From an uncultured Flammeovirgaceae bacterium (GTDB lineage: Bacteria; Bacteroidota; Bacteroidia; Cytophagales; Cyclobacteriaceae): DNA of 64,000 nucleotides. Position 1 is the stretch's first letter, and each line of letters starts with the position of its first letter. Made by a program: the position numbers and the translations under genes. Shown here piece after piece: positions 47,701-55,706 of this stretch. The stretch spans positions 1 through 64,000 of the forward strand of contig CAKZYA010000005.1 of the NCBI GenBank assembly GCA_937883755.1, written 5' to 3'. Under the pieces are notes generated by a model. That model saw only the letters and a list, made by a program, of their open reading frames with translations. It made no database searches and was not told where the DNA came from.

Positions 47701-48291
47701 CAGATGCTGGAGGCTACCTTTCTACAGTCAGCCTATATTGAAAATAAAGGTAATGGTCAGTTTGCGATTAACCCGCTTCCACTAGAGGCACAAGTAGCCC
47801 CACTATTTGGCCTGGAAATTAGGGATTACAATGCTGATGGCAATCTAGACATACTTGGTATTGGCAATGACTACCAGACTGAAGTTATCTCCGGTTGGTA
47901 CGATGCTCATCAGGGAATTTACCTACGAGGAAACGGGCAAGGAGAGTTCAAAGCAGTGCCTTCTGGAACAAGCGGTTTTTTTGTAGGCGGAGATGCTCGG
48001 GCACTAGGAAGCTTACCTACTCTAACCCATTTCTTCACTATCGCAACAGTCAACGACGATGGCCTGAAGATCTTCCACTCAGAACCACCTGACTTGCCTT
48101 CTTTAACATTGCAGTCAAATGAAGTATGGATAGAAATTCAGTACAAAGATGGCTCAAAAAGTAGGTTTGAAAGATATATGGGGCAAGGCTATCTCTCTCA
48201 GTCATCTTCTCCTTTGCTGATTCATGAAAATATGCAGTCAGCTACGATTACTGATTGGTCGGGTCGTTCACGGAGCGTTACTTTCCAATAG
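44758..48291 (+). CDS. FG-GAP/VCBS repeat lipoprotein with ASPIC/UnbV domain, paralogue of the preceding gene
   Basis: About 1177 residues from the ATG at 44758; the open frame begins with a GTG at 44731, immediately after the previous stop. Lipobox LLFFSC. FG-GAP calcium loops recur (DFNNDGLPDIFF, DVNQDGWMDIYL, DYDRDGDLDVYV, DINNDALPDILV). The first ASPIC/UnbV domain is near 530-615 (ALGAKVTATL, RGYMSTSESIIHLGLGE). Unlike its neighbour it has an extra C-terminal ASPIC-like unit (WIEIQYKDGSKSRFERYMG, then SSSPLLIHE). It is probably a duplicate with added ligand specificity. Envelope lipoprotein; ligand unknown. Confidence 0.92.
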   Translation: MKILMNNLFYFLIITLLFFSCQKKENVFELISAEHSGVTFSNTIFESDSIHYFNFPYIYTGAGVGVADFNNDGLPDIFFAGNMVSSRLYINQGDLRFDDMSRNAGIETDCWATGVSIADVNQDGWMDIYLSVGGFVEADERKNLLFINNQDLTFTESAEQYGLADDGYSTQAAFFDYDRDGDLDVYVMEHANEAYTAVSKLYTYKNGRGPSTDRLYENVATADSPHPYYRDVSDSVGILIEGYGLGLAISDINQDGWPDVYVANDFIASDLLYINNPQGPFESRLDEYVQHISRNGMGVDVADINNDALPDILVLDMLPPSAIRQKTMTASMNYDHFRYTLKQDFSPQFIRNTLQINRGVAPDGNYRFSELGRLAGLHETDWSWSPLIVDFDNDGLKDVYITNGFRRDVTDHDFQEYTEQTNAYVRGSGKLSIPEVVARLLQLDSVCLSNFMLQNRDSLRFVDKTQDWGMDHPSMSNGSAYADFDQDGDLDLVVNNINAPAFLYENKGQSENDYHYLRVKLVGNTPNRNALGAKVTATLKDGKKLYYENYPVRGYMSTSESIIHLGLGEATQLDTLEIIWPDGKQQRHTSLAVDTTYQFSYGDNDFLPAKDQTIFPPSNHLFEEVSAELINGYQHKENVSEDFRYEPLLLHQFDNYGPGLAVGDMNSDGRTDFFVGGARYHNGTLFFQTENQTFTSEELTDTELHEDMGSLLFDADQDGDLDLYVVSGGSSVKFFNKGHYQDRLYTNDGQGNFTLNEEALPAINTSGSCVVAADFDKDNDLDLFVGSRVVPGKFPTIPRSYLLINQDGKFYDKTEELATGLSKVGMVCSALWTDYDNDQDVDLMVAGEWMPITIFENTEGKLSKPEGNTGLEPYWGWWNSLAGGDVDNDGDIDYIAGNLGRNTAFKVQPDQPLRMYAKDFDNNSSVDAITTRYINNQETPIASRGTLIDQLSVINRMFPTYNQFATADIHQILDAFDTTNMQMLEATFLQSAYIENKGNGQFAINPLPLEAQVAPLFGLEIRDYNADGNLDILGIGNDYQTEVISGWYDAHQGIYLRGNGQGEFKAVPSGTSGFFVGGDARALGSLPTLTHFFTIATVNDDGLKIFHSEPPDLPSLTLQSNEVWIEIQYKDGSKSRFERYMGQGYLSQSSSPLLIHENMQSATITDWSGRSRSVTFQ

Positions 48292-48392
48292 TTGAGAGAA
48301 TCCAATATAGATAAAGATTTCTAGGATAATACGGCTTAATCACCAATATACCAGGCTACTAATGGGAAATATGGCTAGTAATTGTAAATTAG

Positions 48393-51290
48393 ATGCTAGT
48401 AGCTCTAAGAGAACGACAACCTACAATGGAAACAAATGCACTCTCCTGGATTCTTGAATTTTTCGGACGATTACACCCACTGCTGGTACACTTCCCGGTA
48501 AGTTTGTTAGTAGTTGGCCTGTTTCTGGAGCTACTGACTCTCAACGGAAAACGACTCGGACTGCGGGAGGGTATTCAGTGGATAATCTACTTGGGGACAG
48601 CCAGTGCAGTAGCTTCGGCTATTTTGGGGTTTATACTGTATCAGGTGGATGATTATCAGGGTCAGTTAGTAGAAAGTCACCTGATTCTGGGTGTCGCTAC
48701 GGCGGGTCTCAGTGTACTTACTGCCTGGCAATTGTACCGGCTTCAGCAGAACGGTTATCAGCAGTTTATCTATTATCGGAGCTTCTTATTTTTGACGGTT
48801 GTAGTTCTCACCGTAGCTGGACATATGGGAGCGAGCCTTACTCACGGAGAAGATTTTCTGAGCAGCACGTTTCCCTGGAATAATGAAGGATATGAAGAAG
48901 GACAGGCGGCGGAACTGCTGACCGAATTCACCTCAGTATCGGATGAAAATAAATTGAGTGAGAGTCAACTAATTCGGCTTAATCTGGAAGTTCGGGCTAT
49001 TTTTGCCCATAACTGTTACCAGTGCCACAGCGAACTCAAACAGAAAGGAGAATTGGTACTGGAGACCGAGGAAGGAGTGATGCGGGGAGGCGAGTCTGGC
49101 AAGGTTCTGGTGAAAGGTGATGCCCAGCATAGCGAAATTATTCGTCGGGTGAAATTGCCTCGGGATGATGAAGAGTCTATGCCCGGCAAGGGAAAAGCCC
49201 TATCTAAAGAAGAAATCGCGTTAATCAGTCTGTGGATTGATCAAGGAGCTTACTGGGCCGATGAATCGCTGAAGGTTTTTCCGGAAGCTGAACTAGCCTT
49301 GACTCAGCCAGAACTTCCGGATGGTACCAATCATGTAGCACATCCGGTAGATCGCCTAACCACGGTGTATTTCGAGGAAAACGATATAGAAGTTGCCGAG
49401 ATAGTGGACGATAGAACCTTTATTCGCCGGGCGTATCTGGATGCTATTGGTCTGTTGCCTAGTCCGAAAGAGGTGGCAGTTTTTGAAAAAGACTCATCGC
49501 CCGATAAACGAAGCCAATTGGTAAAAGAATTACTAAGCGACAATAAAAACTATACCCAACACTGGCTGAGTTTCTGGAACGATTTATTGAGAAACGATTA
49601 TTCGGGAACCGGATTTATCACGGGTGGACGCAAGCAAATCACCAATTGGCTTTACCAATCTTTGCTTGCGAATAAACCCTACGATGAGATGGTGAAAGAG
49701 TTGACTAACCCATCCGAAGAGTCCGAAGGTTTCATTAAGGGCATTCAGTGGCGAGGAGTGGTCAATGCCAGCCAACGTACTGAAATGCAGGCGGCTCAGA
49801 ATATCTCTCAGTCACTGATGGGGATAAACTTGAAATGTGCTTCCTGTCACAATAGCTTTGTTAGTAATGTTACTTTGAGTCAGGCATACGGATTTGCCAA
49901 TATATTTGCTGACTCTACGCTGGAAATATATCGCTGCGATAAGCCTACCGGAAAAATGTCCGAGGTGGCATTCCTGTATCCTGAACTAGGTGAAATAGAA
50001 GCCAAAACAGTTAAGGAAAAGCTAAAAACCCTCTCGGAAGTGATGGTACAACCCGAGAACGGACGCTTGTATCGCACCATCACCAATCGTCTCTGGGATC
50101 GGCTGATGGGACGGGGAATCATTGTTCCGTTAGACGAAATGGATAACCCGCCCTGGAGTGCCGAATTACTAGATTGGCTGGCGGCCGATTTTATCAATAG
50201 TGGCTACGATCTGAAACATCTGCTCGAGAGAATTATGACATCAAAGGCTTATCAACTTCCTTCGGTTAGGTACGATGAAATCGCCTCGCTGATGTCAGAA
50301 AAATATGTGTTTACTGGCCCAGCTCGCCGCCGACTAAGTGCCGAACAGTTTGCTGATGCCCTGAGCCAGGTGGTTACCCCGATCTACTATTCGGCAGCTT
50401 ACGACCCTGAACCGAATAAGCTGGAGGCATCCTGGATTTGGACTAGGGAGGTTGAGGTAGAACGGGATGTTTTGCCTAAACCTGGCAAGCGTTACTTTCG
50501 CTACGAATTCAACCTGCCATCTAATAAAAAACTTAAAGCGGCCGAAGCACTAATTACCGCTGATCACTCTTTCAAGTTGTATGTAAATAATCAACTAGCG
50601 GCCGAAGGTAGCGATTGGCGAAAAGTAGAGCAGGTAAACCTCCACGAACAGTTACATGCTGGGGAGAATATCTTAGCAGTGGAAGGAGAGAATGAAGGTA
50701 AAGTAGCTAACCCTGCCGGACTTTTGTTCGCCTTGCGACTGACTTACCAAGATGGCACGCAGAATTTTGTATTTTCTGATGGTGACTGGAAAACAACCAA
50801 TGCTCAGCCTCAAGGGGAATGGACGGCTCTTGATTTTGATGATATAACCTGGGAATCTGCGAAAAAGTACAACGCTAAATACTGGGGAAAGCTCATCGGT
50901 TTTGACTTTGATAGAGAAGGCGAACAAAAGTTTGCCCGAGCTTCTATGGTTGCATTAGATCCTTTCCAGAAAGCTCTCGGTCGTCCTACGCGGGAAAATG
51001 TGGCTACCTCACGGGATGATCAAGCTACTTTGCTACAGGCACTAGAATTGACGAATGGTGAGTTTTTTAATAATATCATGCAAGAAGGAGCAGAAAACAT
51101 GCTAGCTAATTATGGCGATGATAGTGAAAAACTAGTCAGCCAACTCTATCTAAAATCTTTCGGACGAATGCCTACGACTCAGGAGCAAGGATTAATGACT
51201 GAGGTGATAGGGTCTAACCCCGGAGTAGAAGAAGTGCAGGATTTACTTTGGGCAGTTGTGCTACTCCCCGAATTCCAATTTATTAACTAA
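48393..51290 (+). CDS. DUF2231 membrane domain + PSCyt1 cytochrome + DUF1549/DUF1553 fusion
   Basis: 965 residues. The N-terminal part (about 20-150) has four transmembrane helices of DUF2231 type (RLHPLLVHFPVSLLVVGLF). Then comes a planctomycete-type cytochrome c domain with heme site C208-Y-Q-C211-H212 and distal PGKGKALSKEEIALISLWIDQGAYW. DUF1549 follows (about 330-560) with a second CxxCH at C482-A-S-C485-H486, then DUF1553 (about 570-960). A beta-sandwich insert at about 700-790 (RYFRYEFNLPS, ADHSFKLYVNNQLAA) splits DUF1553. An alternative start is the ATG at 48426. It is paired with the DUF1501 gene. A redox or electron-transfer role at the periplasmic face is inferred; no enzyme reaction is established. 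Confidence 0.9.
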   Translation: MLVALRERQPTMETNALSWILEFFGRLHPLLVHFPVSLLVVGLFLELLTLNGKRLGLREGIQWIIYLGTASAVASAILGFILYQVDDYQGQLVESHLILGVATAGLSVLTAWQLYRLQQNGYQQFIYYRSFLFLTVVVLTVAGHMGASLTHGEDFLSSTFPWNNEGYEEGQAAELLTEFTSVSDENKLSESQLIRLNLEVRAIFAHNCYQCHSELKQKGELVLETEEGVMRGGESGKVLVKGDAQHSEIIRRVKLPRDDEESMPGKGKALSKEEIALISLWIDQGAYWADESLKVFPEAELALTQPELPDGTNHVAHPVDRLTTVYFEENDIEVAEIVDDRTFIRRAYLDAIGLLPSPKEVAVFEKDSSPDKRSQLVKELLSDNKNYTQHWLSFWNDLLRNDYSGTGFITGGRKQITNWLYQSLLANKPYDEMVKELTNPSEESEGFIKGIQWRGVVNASQRTEMQAAQNISQSLMGINLKCASCHNSFVSNVTLSQAYGFANIFADSTLEIYRCDKPTGKMSEVAFLYPELGEIEAKTVKEKLKTLSEVMVQPENGRLYRTITNRLWDRLMGRGIIVPLDEMDNPPWSAELLDWLAADFINSGYDLKHLLERIMTSKAYQLPSVRYDEIASLMSEKYVFTGPARRRLSAEQFADALSQVVTPIYYSAAYDPEPNKLEASWIWTREVEVERDVLPKPGKRYFRYEFNLPSNKKLKAAEALITADHSFKLYVNNQLAAEGSDWRKVEQVNLHEQLHAGENILAVEGENEGKVANPAGLLFALRLTYQDGTQNFVFSDGDWKTTNAQPQGEWTALDFDDITWESAKKYNAKYWGKLIGFDFDREGEQKFARASMVALDPFQKALGRPTRENVATSRDDQATLLQALELTNGEFFNNIMQEGAENMLANYGDDSEKLVSQLYLKSFGRMPTTQEQGLMTEVIGSNPGVEEVQDLLWAVVLLPEFQFIN

Positions 51291-51306
51291 AGGGCGCGGC
51301 GCGTGG

Positions 51307-51358
51307 AGCGGGGAGTTTGGAGAATGTACACCCTGCGTCAAGCACCCTGCCCCCCGCT
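51307..51358. repeat. GC-rich inverted repeat between cytochrome and DUF1501 genes
   Basis: AGCGGGG at 51307-51313 faces CCCCGCT at 51352-51358, with a purine-rich left part and a CACCCTGC repeat (ACACCCTGC, GCACCCTGC) inside. The composition differs from the flanking genes. It looks like an intergenic repeat unit and might act as an mRNA structure between the two genes. Confidence 0.5.
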
Positions 51359-51384
51359 TATTATCCCTTTTCAATTAATAAACT

Positions 51385-52818
51385 ATGGATATTAACCACG
51401 AATTTGCCCGGAGAGACTTTCTAAAGAAAATGGGTGCTGCCACGCTGGCTTCTATATCGGTAGGTTTGCCGACCAGTAGCTTCCTTAGTTCGTGCAGTTC
51501 GGAGGACAGAATGCCCTCTTCCATAGATACGGTTATTCTACTATGGATGGCCGGGGGGATGGCGCATACTGAAACCTTTGATCCCAAAGCCTATGCTCCC
51601 TACGAAACAGGGCTGGATAGCAAGCGAGTACTAAGCACCTTTCCGAAGGTGCCTACAGCAGTGGATGATTTGTTTTTCTCAGAAGGGCTGGAGTCTATTG
51701 GAAGTGTGATGGATAAAGGAGCGATCATTCGCTCCTATCGGGCGGCTGATCTTGGGCATATCCTCCATACCCGACATCAGTACCATTGGCATACCTGCTA
51801 CGAACCACCGCAGTCAGTGCAACCGCCCCACATCGGTGCTTGGATTGCGAAGGAGTTAGGCCCGGTCAATCCGGTAATTCCGCCATTCATTAGTATGGGG
51901 CAACGGTTTACCGTAGGGGAAGGTGAGGAGTTGAAAGCGTTTCATTCTGCTGGATTTATGGGAGCCGAATTCGGACCATTTTTGATACCTGACCCCTCCA
52001 GTGGACTAGATAGTGTGAAACCACCGCAGGGAATGTCCGTCAAGCGATTTGAGGCTCGCAATAAATTGTACCAAGAGTTGGTAGAGCGTAGCCCGTTGGG
52101 TGAACAGGGTAGCGGGTATCAGAAAGAATCATTGATGCGATCGATGGAGCAAGCTTATCGGCTGCTGAATTCCCCGGAAGCCAAGGCGTTTGATCTCAGT
52201 CAGGAGTCTAAAGAAGTGTTTGATATTTACAATACAGGGCGATTTGGCCAGGGCTGCTTGTTAGCCCGGCGACTCGCTCGGGAAGGTGCTCGGTTTATTA
52301 GTGTTTCAACTGAGTACGAGCCTTTCATAGGTTGGGACACTCACGAAAACGGGCACACGCGATTGGTAAAAATGAAAGAAATGATTGATCGACCTATTGC
52401 CCAGCTTATCCGTGACTTGGATGAGAGCGGTCATTTAGACCGAACATTAGTGATACTTGCCAGTGAATTTAGTCGGGATGCTATTCTGGAAGGCCGACCT
52501 GGTGAGAAAGTAAAAGATCAGGTGCAGCAACCTGATCAGATCAATGATATGAAATACTACGGGATGCATCGGCATTTCACTGATGGTTGCTCAATTTTGA
52601 TGTGGGGCGGTGGAATTAAGAAAGGATTAGTGTATGGCAAGACCGCCGATGAACGTCCCTGTGCATCTACTGAAAAAACGGTAGTGATCGATCAGGTTCA
52701 TCAAACCATTTACCATATGCTGGGCATCCCCCCCGAAACACAATATACAATTGAAGGTCGCCCGTTTTACACCACCCCTGATGGTCATGGAGAAGCAATA
52801 TTGGATTTATTGGCTTGA
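51385..52818 (+). CDS. DUF1501 family protein with Tat signal
   Basis: 477 residues. The N-terminus has a twin-arginine motif (FARRDFLKKMG) and hydrophobic segment to about residue 36 (SSFLSSC), so it is exported folded by Tat and may also be lipidated at that Cys. The DUF1501 fold belongs to the alkaline-phosphatase/sulfatase superfamily: VILLWMAGGMAHTETFDPK near 50, HTRHQYHWHTCYEPPQ near 130, GWDTHENGHTRL near 315 and LASEFSRD near 355 carry the metal and active-site residues. DUF1501 genes typically follow PSCyt1/DUF1549/DUF1553 genes, as here. Reaction not established. Confidence 0.92.
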   Translation: MDINHEFARRDFLKKMGAATLASISVGLPTSSFLSSCSSEDRMPSSIDTVILLWMAGGMAHTETFDPKAYAPYETGLDSKRVLSTFPKVPTAVDDLFFSEGLESIGSVMDKGAIIRSYRAADLGHILHTRHQYHWHTCYEPPQSVQPPHIGAWIAKELGPVNPVIPPFISMGQRFTVGEGEELKAFHSAGFMGAEFGPFLIPDPSSGLDSVKPPQGMSVKRFEARNKLYQELVERSPLGEQGSGYQKESLMRSMEQAYRLLNSPEAKAFDLSQESKEVFDIYNTGRFGQGCLLARRLAREGARFISVSTEYEPFIGWDTHENGHTRLVKMKEMIDRPIAQLIRDLDESGHLDRTLVILASEFSRDAILEGRPGEKVKDQVQQPDQINDMKYYGMHRHFTDGCSILMWGGGIKKGLVYGKTADERPCASTEKTVVIDQVHQTIYHMLGIPPETQYTIEGRPFYTTPDGHGEAILDLLA

Positions 52819-52915
52819 TTGAATGACGATGTTCTAGCCGAAGTCAGAAGATGAGAGGTTAGAAATCAAATCCAACTTCTATCTTTGGTCTGCCCTCTTC
52901 TAATTTCCAACTTCT

Positions 52916-53542
52916 TCAAACCAAGGCTAGGGAAAGAAATGAATACACTAGTCGAGTAGGGATTTTCTTTCGCTGTTCGGATGGGAGAGCTTTTCGTAAA
53001 TCTTCTAGTGCGCGGTAGATTAGCTGCCTAGCGTATTTGGCATCCTGTAAATCCATCACATTGCTTATTTCTGAGTAGGATAGGTTTTCGTAAAACTTCA
53101 AAATAATGGCTTCTTTCTTTCGATTTGACAAGCTTTGAACAGCCTTTTTCATCGTTTTGACCAGCGACTTTGAAAATGCGCTTTCATCAAGAGGGTTATA
53201 AAACTCTCGAATAGGATCGGTGGGTAGTAGGGGGTGAAAATTGTAGATAACTTCGGTAGGGTAAAAATTTGGTGCAGCAAAAATCTTTCTTCGCATGATC
53301 TTCAGGAAGTACTGCTTGGTAGAGTGTATTACGGGCATTCTATCCCTTTTTTGCCAAATTTCTATGAAGATGGTTTGTATGCAGTCTTTCACGAGATCGT
53401 CTCTTTGACAGAGGCGATAGCCGTAGTTGTACAGAATAGGAAATAAAGATTGGTAGATTGTTTCTAACGCTTTTTTATCACCTTTTCGGAAATCAGACCA
53501 AAGTAGCTCGTAGTTAGTATTAGTAGTAGATATCACATCCAT
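52916..53542 (-). CDS. ECF RNA polymerase sigma factor, FecI-like
   Basis: 208 residues. Region 2 is ETIYQSLFPILYNYGYRLC with DLVKDCIQTIFIEIWQKRD; region 4 is LSNRKKEAIILKFYENLS with the helix-turn-helix IYRALEDLRKALP after SEISNVMDLQDAKYA. The hydrophobic tail (LVYSFLSLALV) matches the other FecI-like genes here. It is on the same strand as the third fecR-susC-susD set but lies beyond susD, over 600 bp downstream, so it may be transcribed on its own. Region 4 is less typical than in the other two. Confidence 0.88.
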   Translation of the reverse strand: MDVISTTNTNYELLWSDFRKGDKKALETIYQSLFPILYNYGYRLCQRDDLVKDCIQTIFIEIWQKRDRMPVIHSTKQYFLKIMRRKIFAAPNFYPTEVIYNFHPLLPTDPIREFYNPLDESAFSKSLVKTMKKAVQSLSNRKKEAIILKFYENLSYSEISNVMDLQDAKYARQLIYRALEDLRKALPSEQRKKIPTRLVYSFLSLALV

Positions 53543-53827
53543 AACAGTACTCCGTTAGATGACTGAAGTACAACCGAGAATACTGTTGGCACTAATTTCG
53601 CAAATCAGCTTGCCTGGGTTAAACGGTTGTTGGTCAATTGAGTATCGCAGTGATAAAGGGGCAATTTCTAACTTAACAAGTATAGAATTCATCGCTTTAC
53701 TTTTGCTAGCTTATAATTGTTAACTTTTTCTGATAATGCATCCTGTACTATGCTGAAATCCGGAAGTATTTGAGAAAATAGACGAAAATTTCTGCTGAAA
53801 AAGAAGATTTGAAATTATTTACTATTA

Positions 53828-53998
53828 AAGTGATTTAAACTTTTTAGAGAATATTTATGCTAAAGCTTTGATTTTCAATTCATTAAAACGAATAATTTGC
53901 TCAGCTTTTGATACAATTTATGCTATACTTTGTATCACTTAAACTTACTGAGTATGAAGCTATTCCTATGAATCTAATACCAAAAGTTTAAATCACTT
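53828..53998. repeat. 17-bp perfect inverted repeat, 171-bp MITE-like unit
   Basis: AAGTGATTTAAACTTTT at 53828-53844 is the exact reverse complement of 53982-53998. The 137 bp between are A+T-rich with another small hairpin. It could be a miniature transposable element or a structured RNA gene; I see no target-site duplication and no coding content. Confidence 0.6.
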
Positions 53999-54094
53999 CA
54001 TTGAAAAGGTGGGGAGTACTACAGAAGAAATGGAAGATATTTATCATAAAAAAATACTGTGCTTGCAAAAGAAGGGCGGTTTGAAGAACTGAAC

Positions 54095-54140
54095 TAAAAA
54101 AACCTCCCTGAAATATATCGGATATATCCCAGAGAGGCTT
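54095..54140 (-). terminator. Rho-independent terminator after the third susD
   Basis: On the minus strand a stem of CCTCTCTGGGATATAT pairs with ATATATTTCAGGGAGG around a short CCG loop and is followed by TTTTTTTA. It starts 22 bases past the susD stop codon and is a textbook intrinsic terminator for the fecR-susC-susD unit, separating it from the sigma gene beyond. Confidence 0.85.
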
Positions 54141-54161
54141 GAAATTTAACGATAAAAAATT

Positions 54162-55676
54162 CTAGAAGTGAGGAGATAAGTCAGCTTCAGCAGCGGGTAA
54201 GGCATATTTTAGACTGATGTTAGTGAATGCATTGCTACGCGGCTCGGCTCCTTCTTCCTCAAATGGATAGTAATAATCTTGAGGATTATTAATTACCCGT
54301 TGGCCGTGAGCGGTAATCACGTCGATGGCTCGCCCGGTTCGTACGAGGTCAAACCAACGCTTATTTTCAAAAGCTAATTCTACTCTTCTTTCCCGGAAAA
54401 TAGCTTCGCCTAAATCGCCGGTGGCTTCGCTCAAACCAGCCCGACTGCGCACTTCGTTTAAGAACATAACTGCTTCGCCCGACTTTCCCTGTTCGTCTAA
54501 AGCTTCAGCCAAGAACAATAATACTTCCGAATAGCGATAGATAGGCCAGTTCATGCCGTGGTTGTTGTGTAGTGCGTGGGGTTTGGCATGTTTCTTAATG
54601 TAGGGATACACGCCATCGCGCCAGAAGCTTCCCGCAATCTGAATAGAGTCAATTGAAGTATTCTTACGTAAATCGCCTTCTTCGTACGCCTCAATAATAT
54701 CGGGAGTAGGTATATTGTTCCCCTCTCCGTTCAGCGGTTGAGGATTTGCTGTACCGGTGATAGTCACCAATTCTTCTGGGGCCATCGGGCGAGGCATAAA
54801 AGCATACAGATAATTTCCATTCAGCCCGTCGGGACCTTCTTTAAATTGTACTTCAAATACCGATTCGGCGTTGTTTTTATTTCCGTTGCTAGTAGTAAAT
54901 GCATCGGCGTAGTCAGGCATGAGTGAGTATTCACCGCTGTTTACCACTTCTCGTAGTAGGCTTTCGGCTTCCGCCCAAGCCTGCTGCTCAATGTAGACGT
55001 TGGCGAGTAGGGTTTGCGCTGCTCCCGACGTAGCTCGTCCTAATTCCTGTTGCGATTTGGGAGGAAGTAACTGAATGGATTCGATCAAATCCTGAATAAT
55101 CTGGGTGTAGATTTCTTCTTCACTAGACAGAGGCAAAGCCGCTTCGGAACGCTCAGTAACCGGAGTGAGATGAAGCGGAACGCTACCGAAGTACCGTACC
55201 AACTCAAAGTAGGCGTACCCCCGCAGGAAGAATGCCTGACCTTTTAGGTTCGCTTTAGAATCGGCATCAAATTCTATCTCGTCAATCTCGGCTAATACTT
55301 GGTTGGCACGTGCAATAATCTGATAATCCTCGCGGTACTGGTTGGTTACGTGAGTATTGGTCGTTACCCCGCCGTCGCTGGGAACAGAAAAGTCAGCCAG
55401 GTCTTCTTGTTGTTCGGTAGCTCCGAACAGAATATTACGAGCGTAGTAGGTATTATCTGAGTGCATTTCACTCAGTAACCATGCTCGGTCGTCTACGATG
55501 TTCCGCAGCGGTACGTACGCCCCGTTCACGGCTTGTTGAAAATCTGCTTCAGTTTGAAAGAAGGTGGCTGAACTAAGCGAGGTTTCAGGGACAATCGTTA
55601 AGAAATCGTCTTGGCAACCCAGTAGGAAAAATCCCAGGGTTATAAAAAGTGTGAATATTTTTTTCATCGTCTTCAA
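54162..55676 (-). CDS. SusD/RagB-family nutrient-binding outer membrane lipoprotein
   Basis: 504 residues with lipobox FFLLGC. The SusD core is seen in LKGQAFFLRGYAYFELVRYFGSVPLHL, quoted in family terms, and RATSGAAQTLLANVYI; the C-terminal signature is RRVELAFENKRWFDLVRTG. It partners the SusC encoded 30 bp upstream. The terminator directly follows, so the unit ends here. Confidence 0.95.
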   Translation of the reverse strand: MKTMKKIFTLFITLGFFLLGCQDDFLTIVPETSLSSATFFQTEADFQQAVNGAYVPLRNIVDDRAWLLSEMHSDNTYYARNILFGATEQQEDLADFSVPSDGGVTTNTHVTNQYREDYQIIARANQVLAEIDEIEFDADSKANLKGQAFFLRGYAYFELVRYFGSVPLHLTPVTERSEAALPLSSEEEIYTQIIQDLIESIQLLPPKSQQELGRATSGAAQTLLANVYIEQQAWAEAESLLREVVNSGEYSLMPDYADAFTTSNGNKNNAESVFEVQFKEGPDGLNGNYLYAFMPRPMAPEELVTITGTANPQPLNGEGNNIPTPDIIEAYEEGDLRKNTSIDSIQIAGSFWRDGVYPYIKKHAKPHALHNNHGMNWPIYRYSEVLLFLAEALDEQGKSGEAVMFLNEVRSRAGLSEATGDLGEAIFRERRVELAFENKRWFDLVRTGRAIDVITAHGQRVINNPQDYYYPFEEEGAEPRSNAFTNISLKYALPAAEADLSPHF

Positions 55677-55706
55677 TTTATAAGTTGATTGGATTAGTGG
55701 GTTGAC

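Larger units (their letters stand above)
53543..54161. other. AT-rich non-coding region upstream of the third sigma gene
   Basis: No convincing gene. It contains the 17-bp inverted repeat (53828-53998), a second short hairpin near 53908-53936 (TGATACAA facing TTGTATCA), and near the right end the terminator of the susD unit. The region would carry the sigma gene's promoter. Confidence 0.55.
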
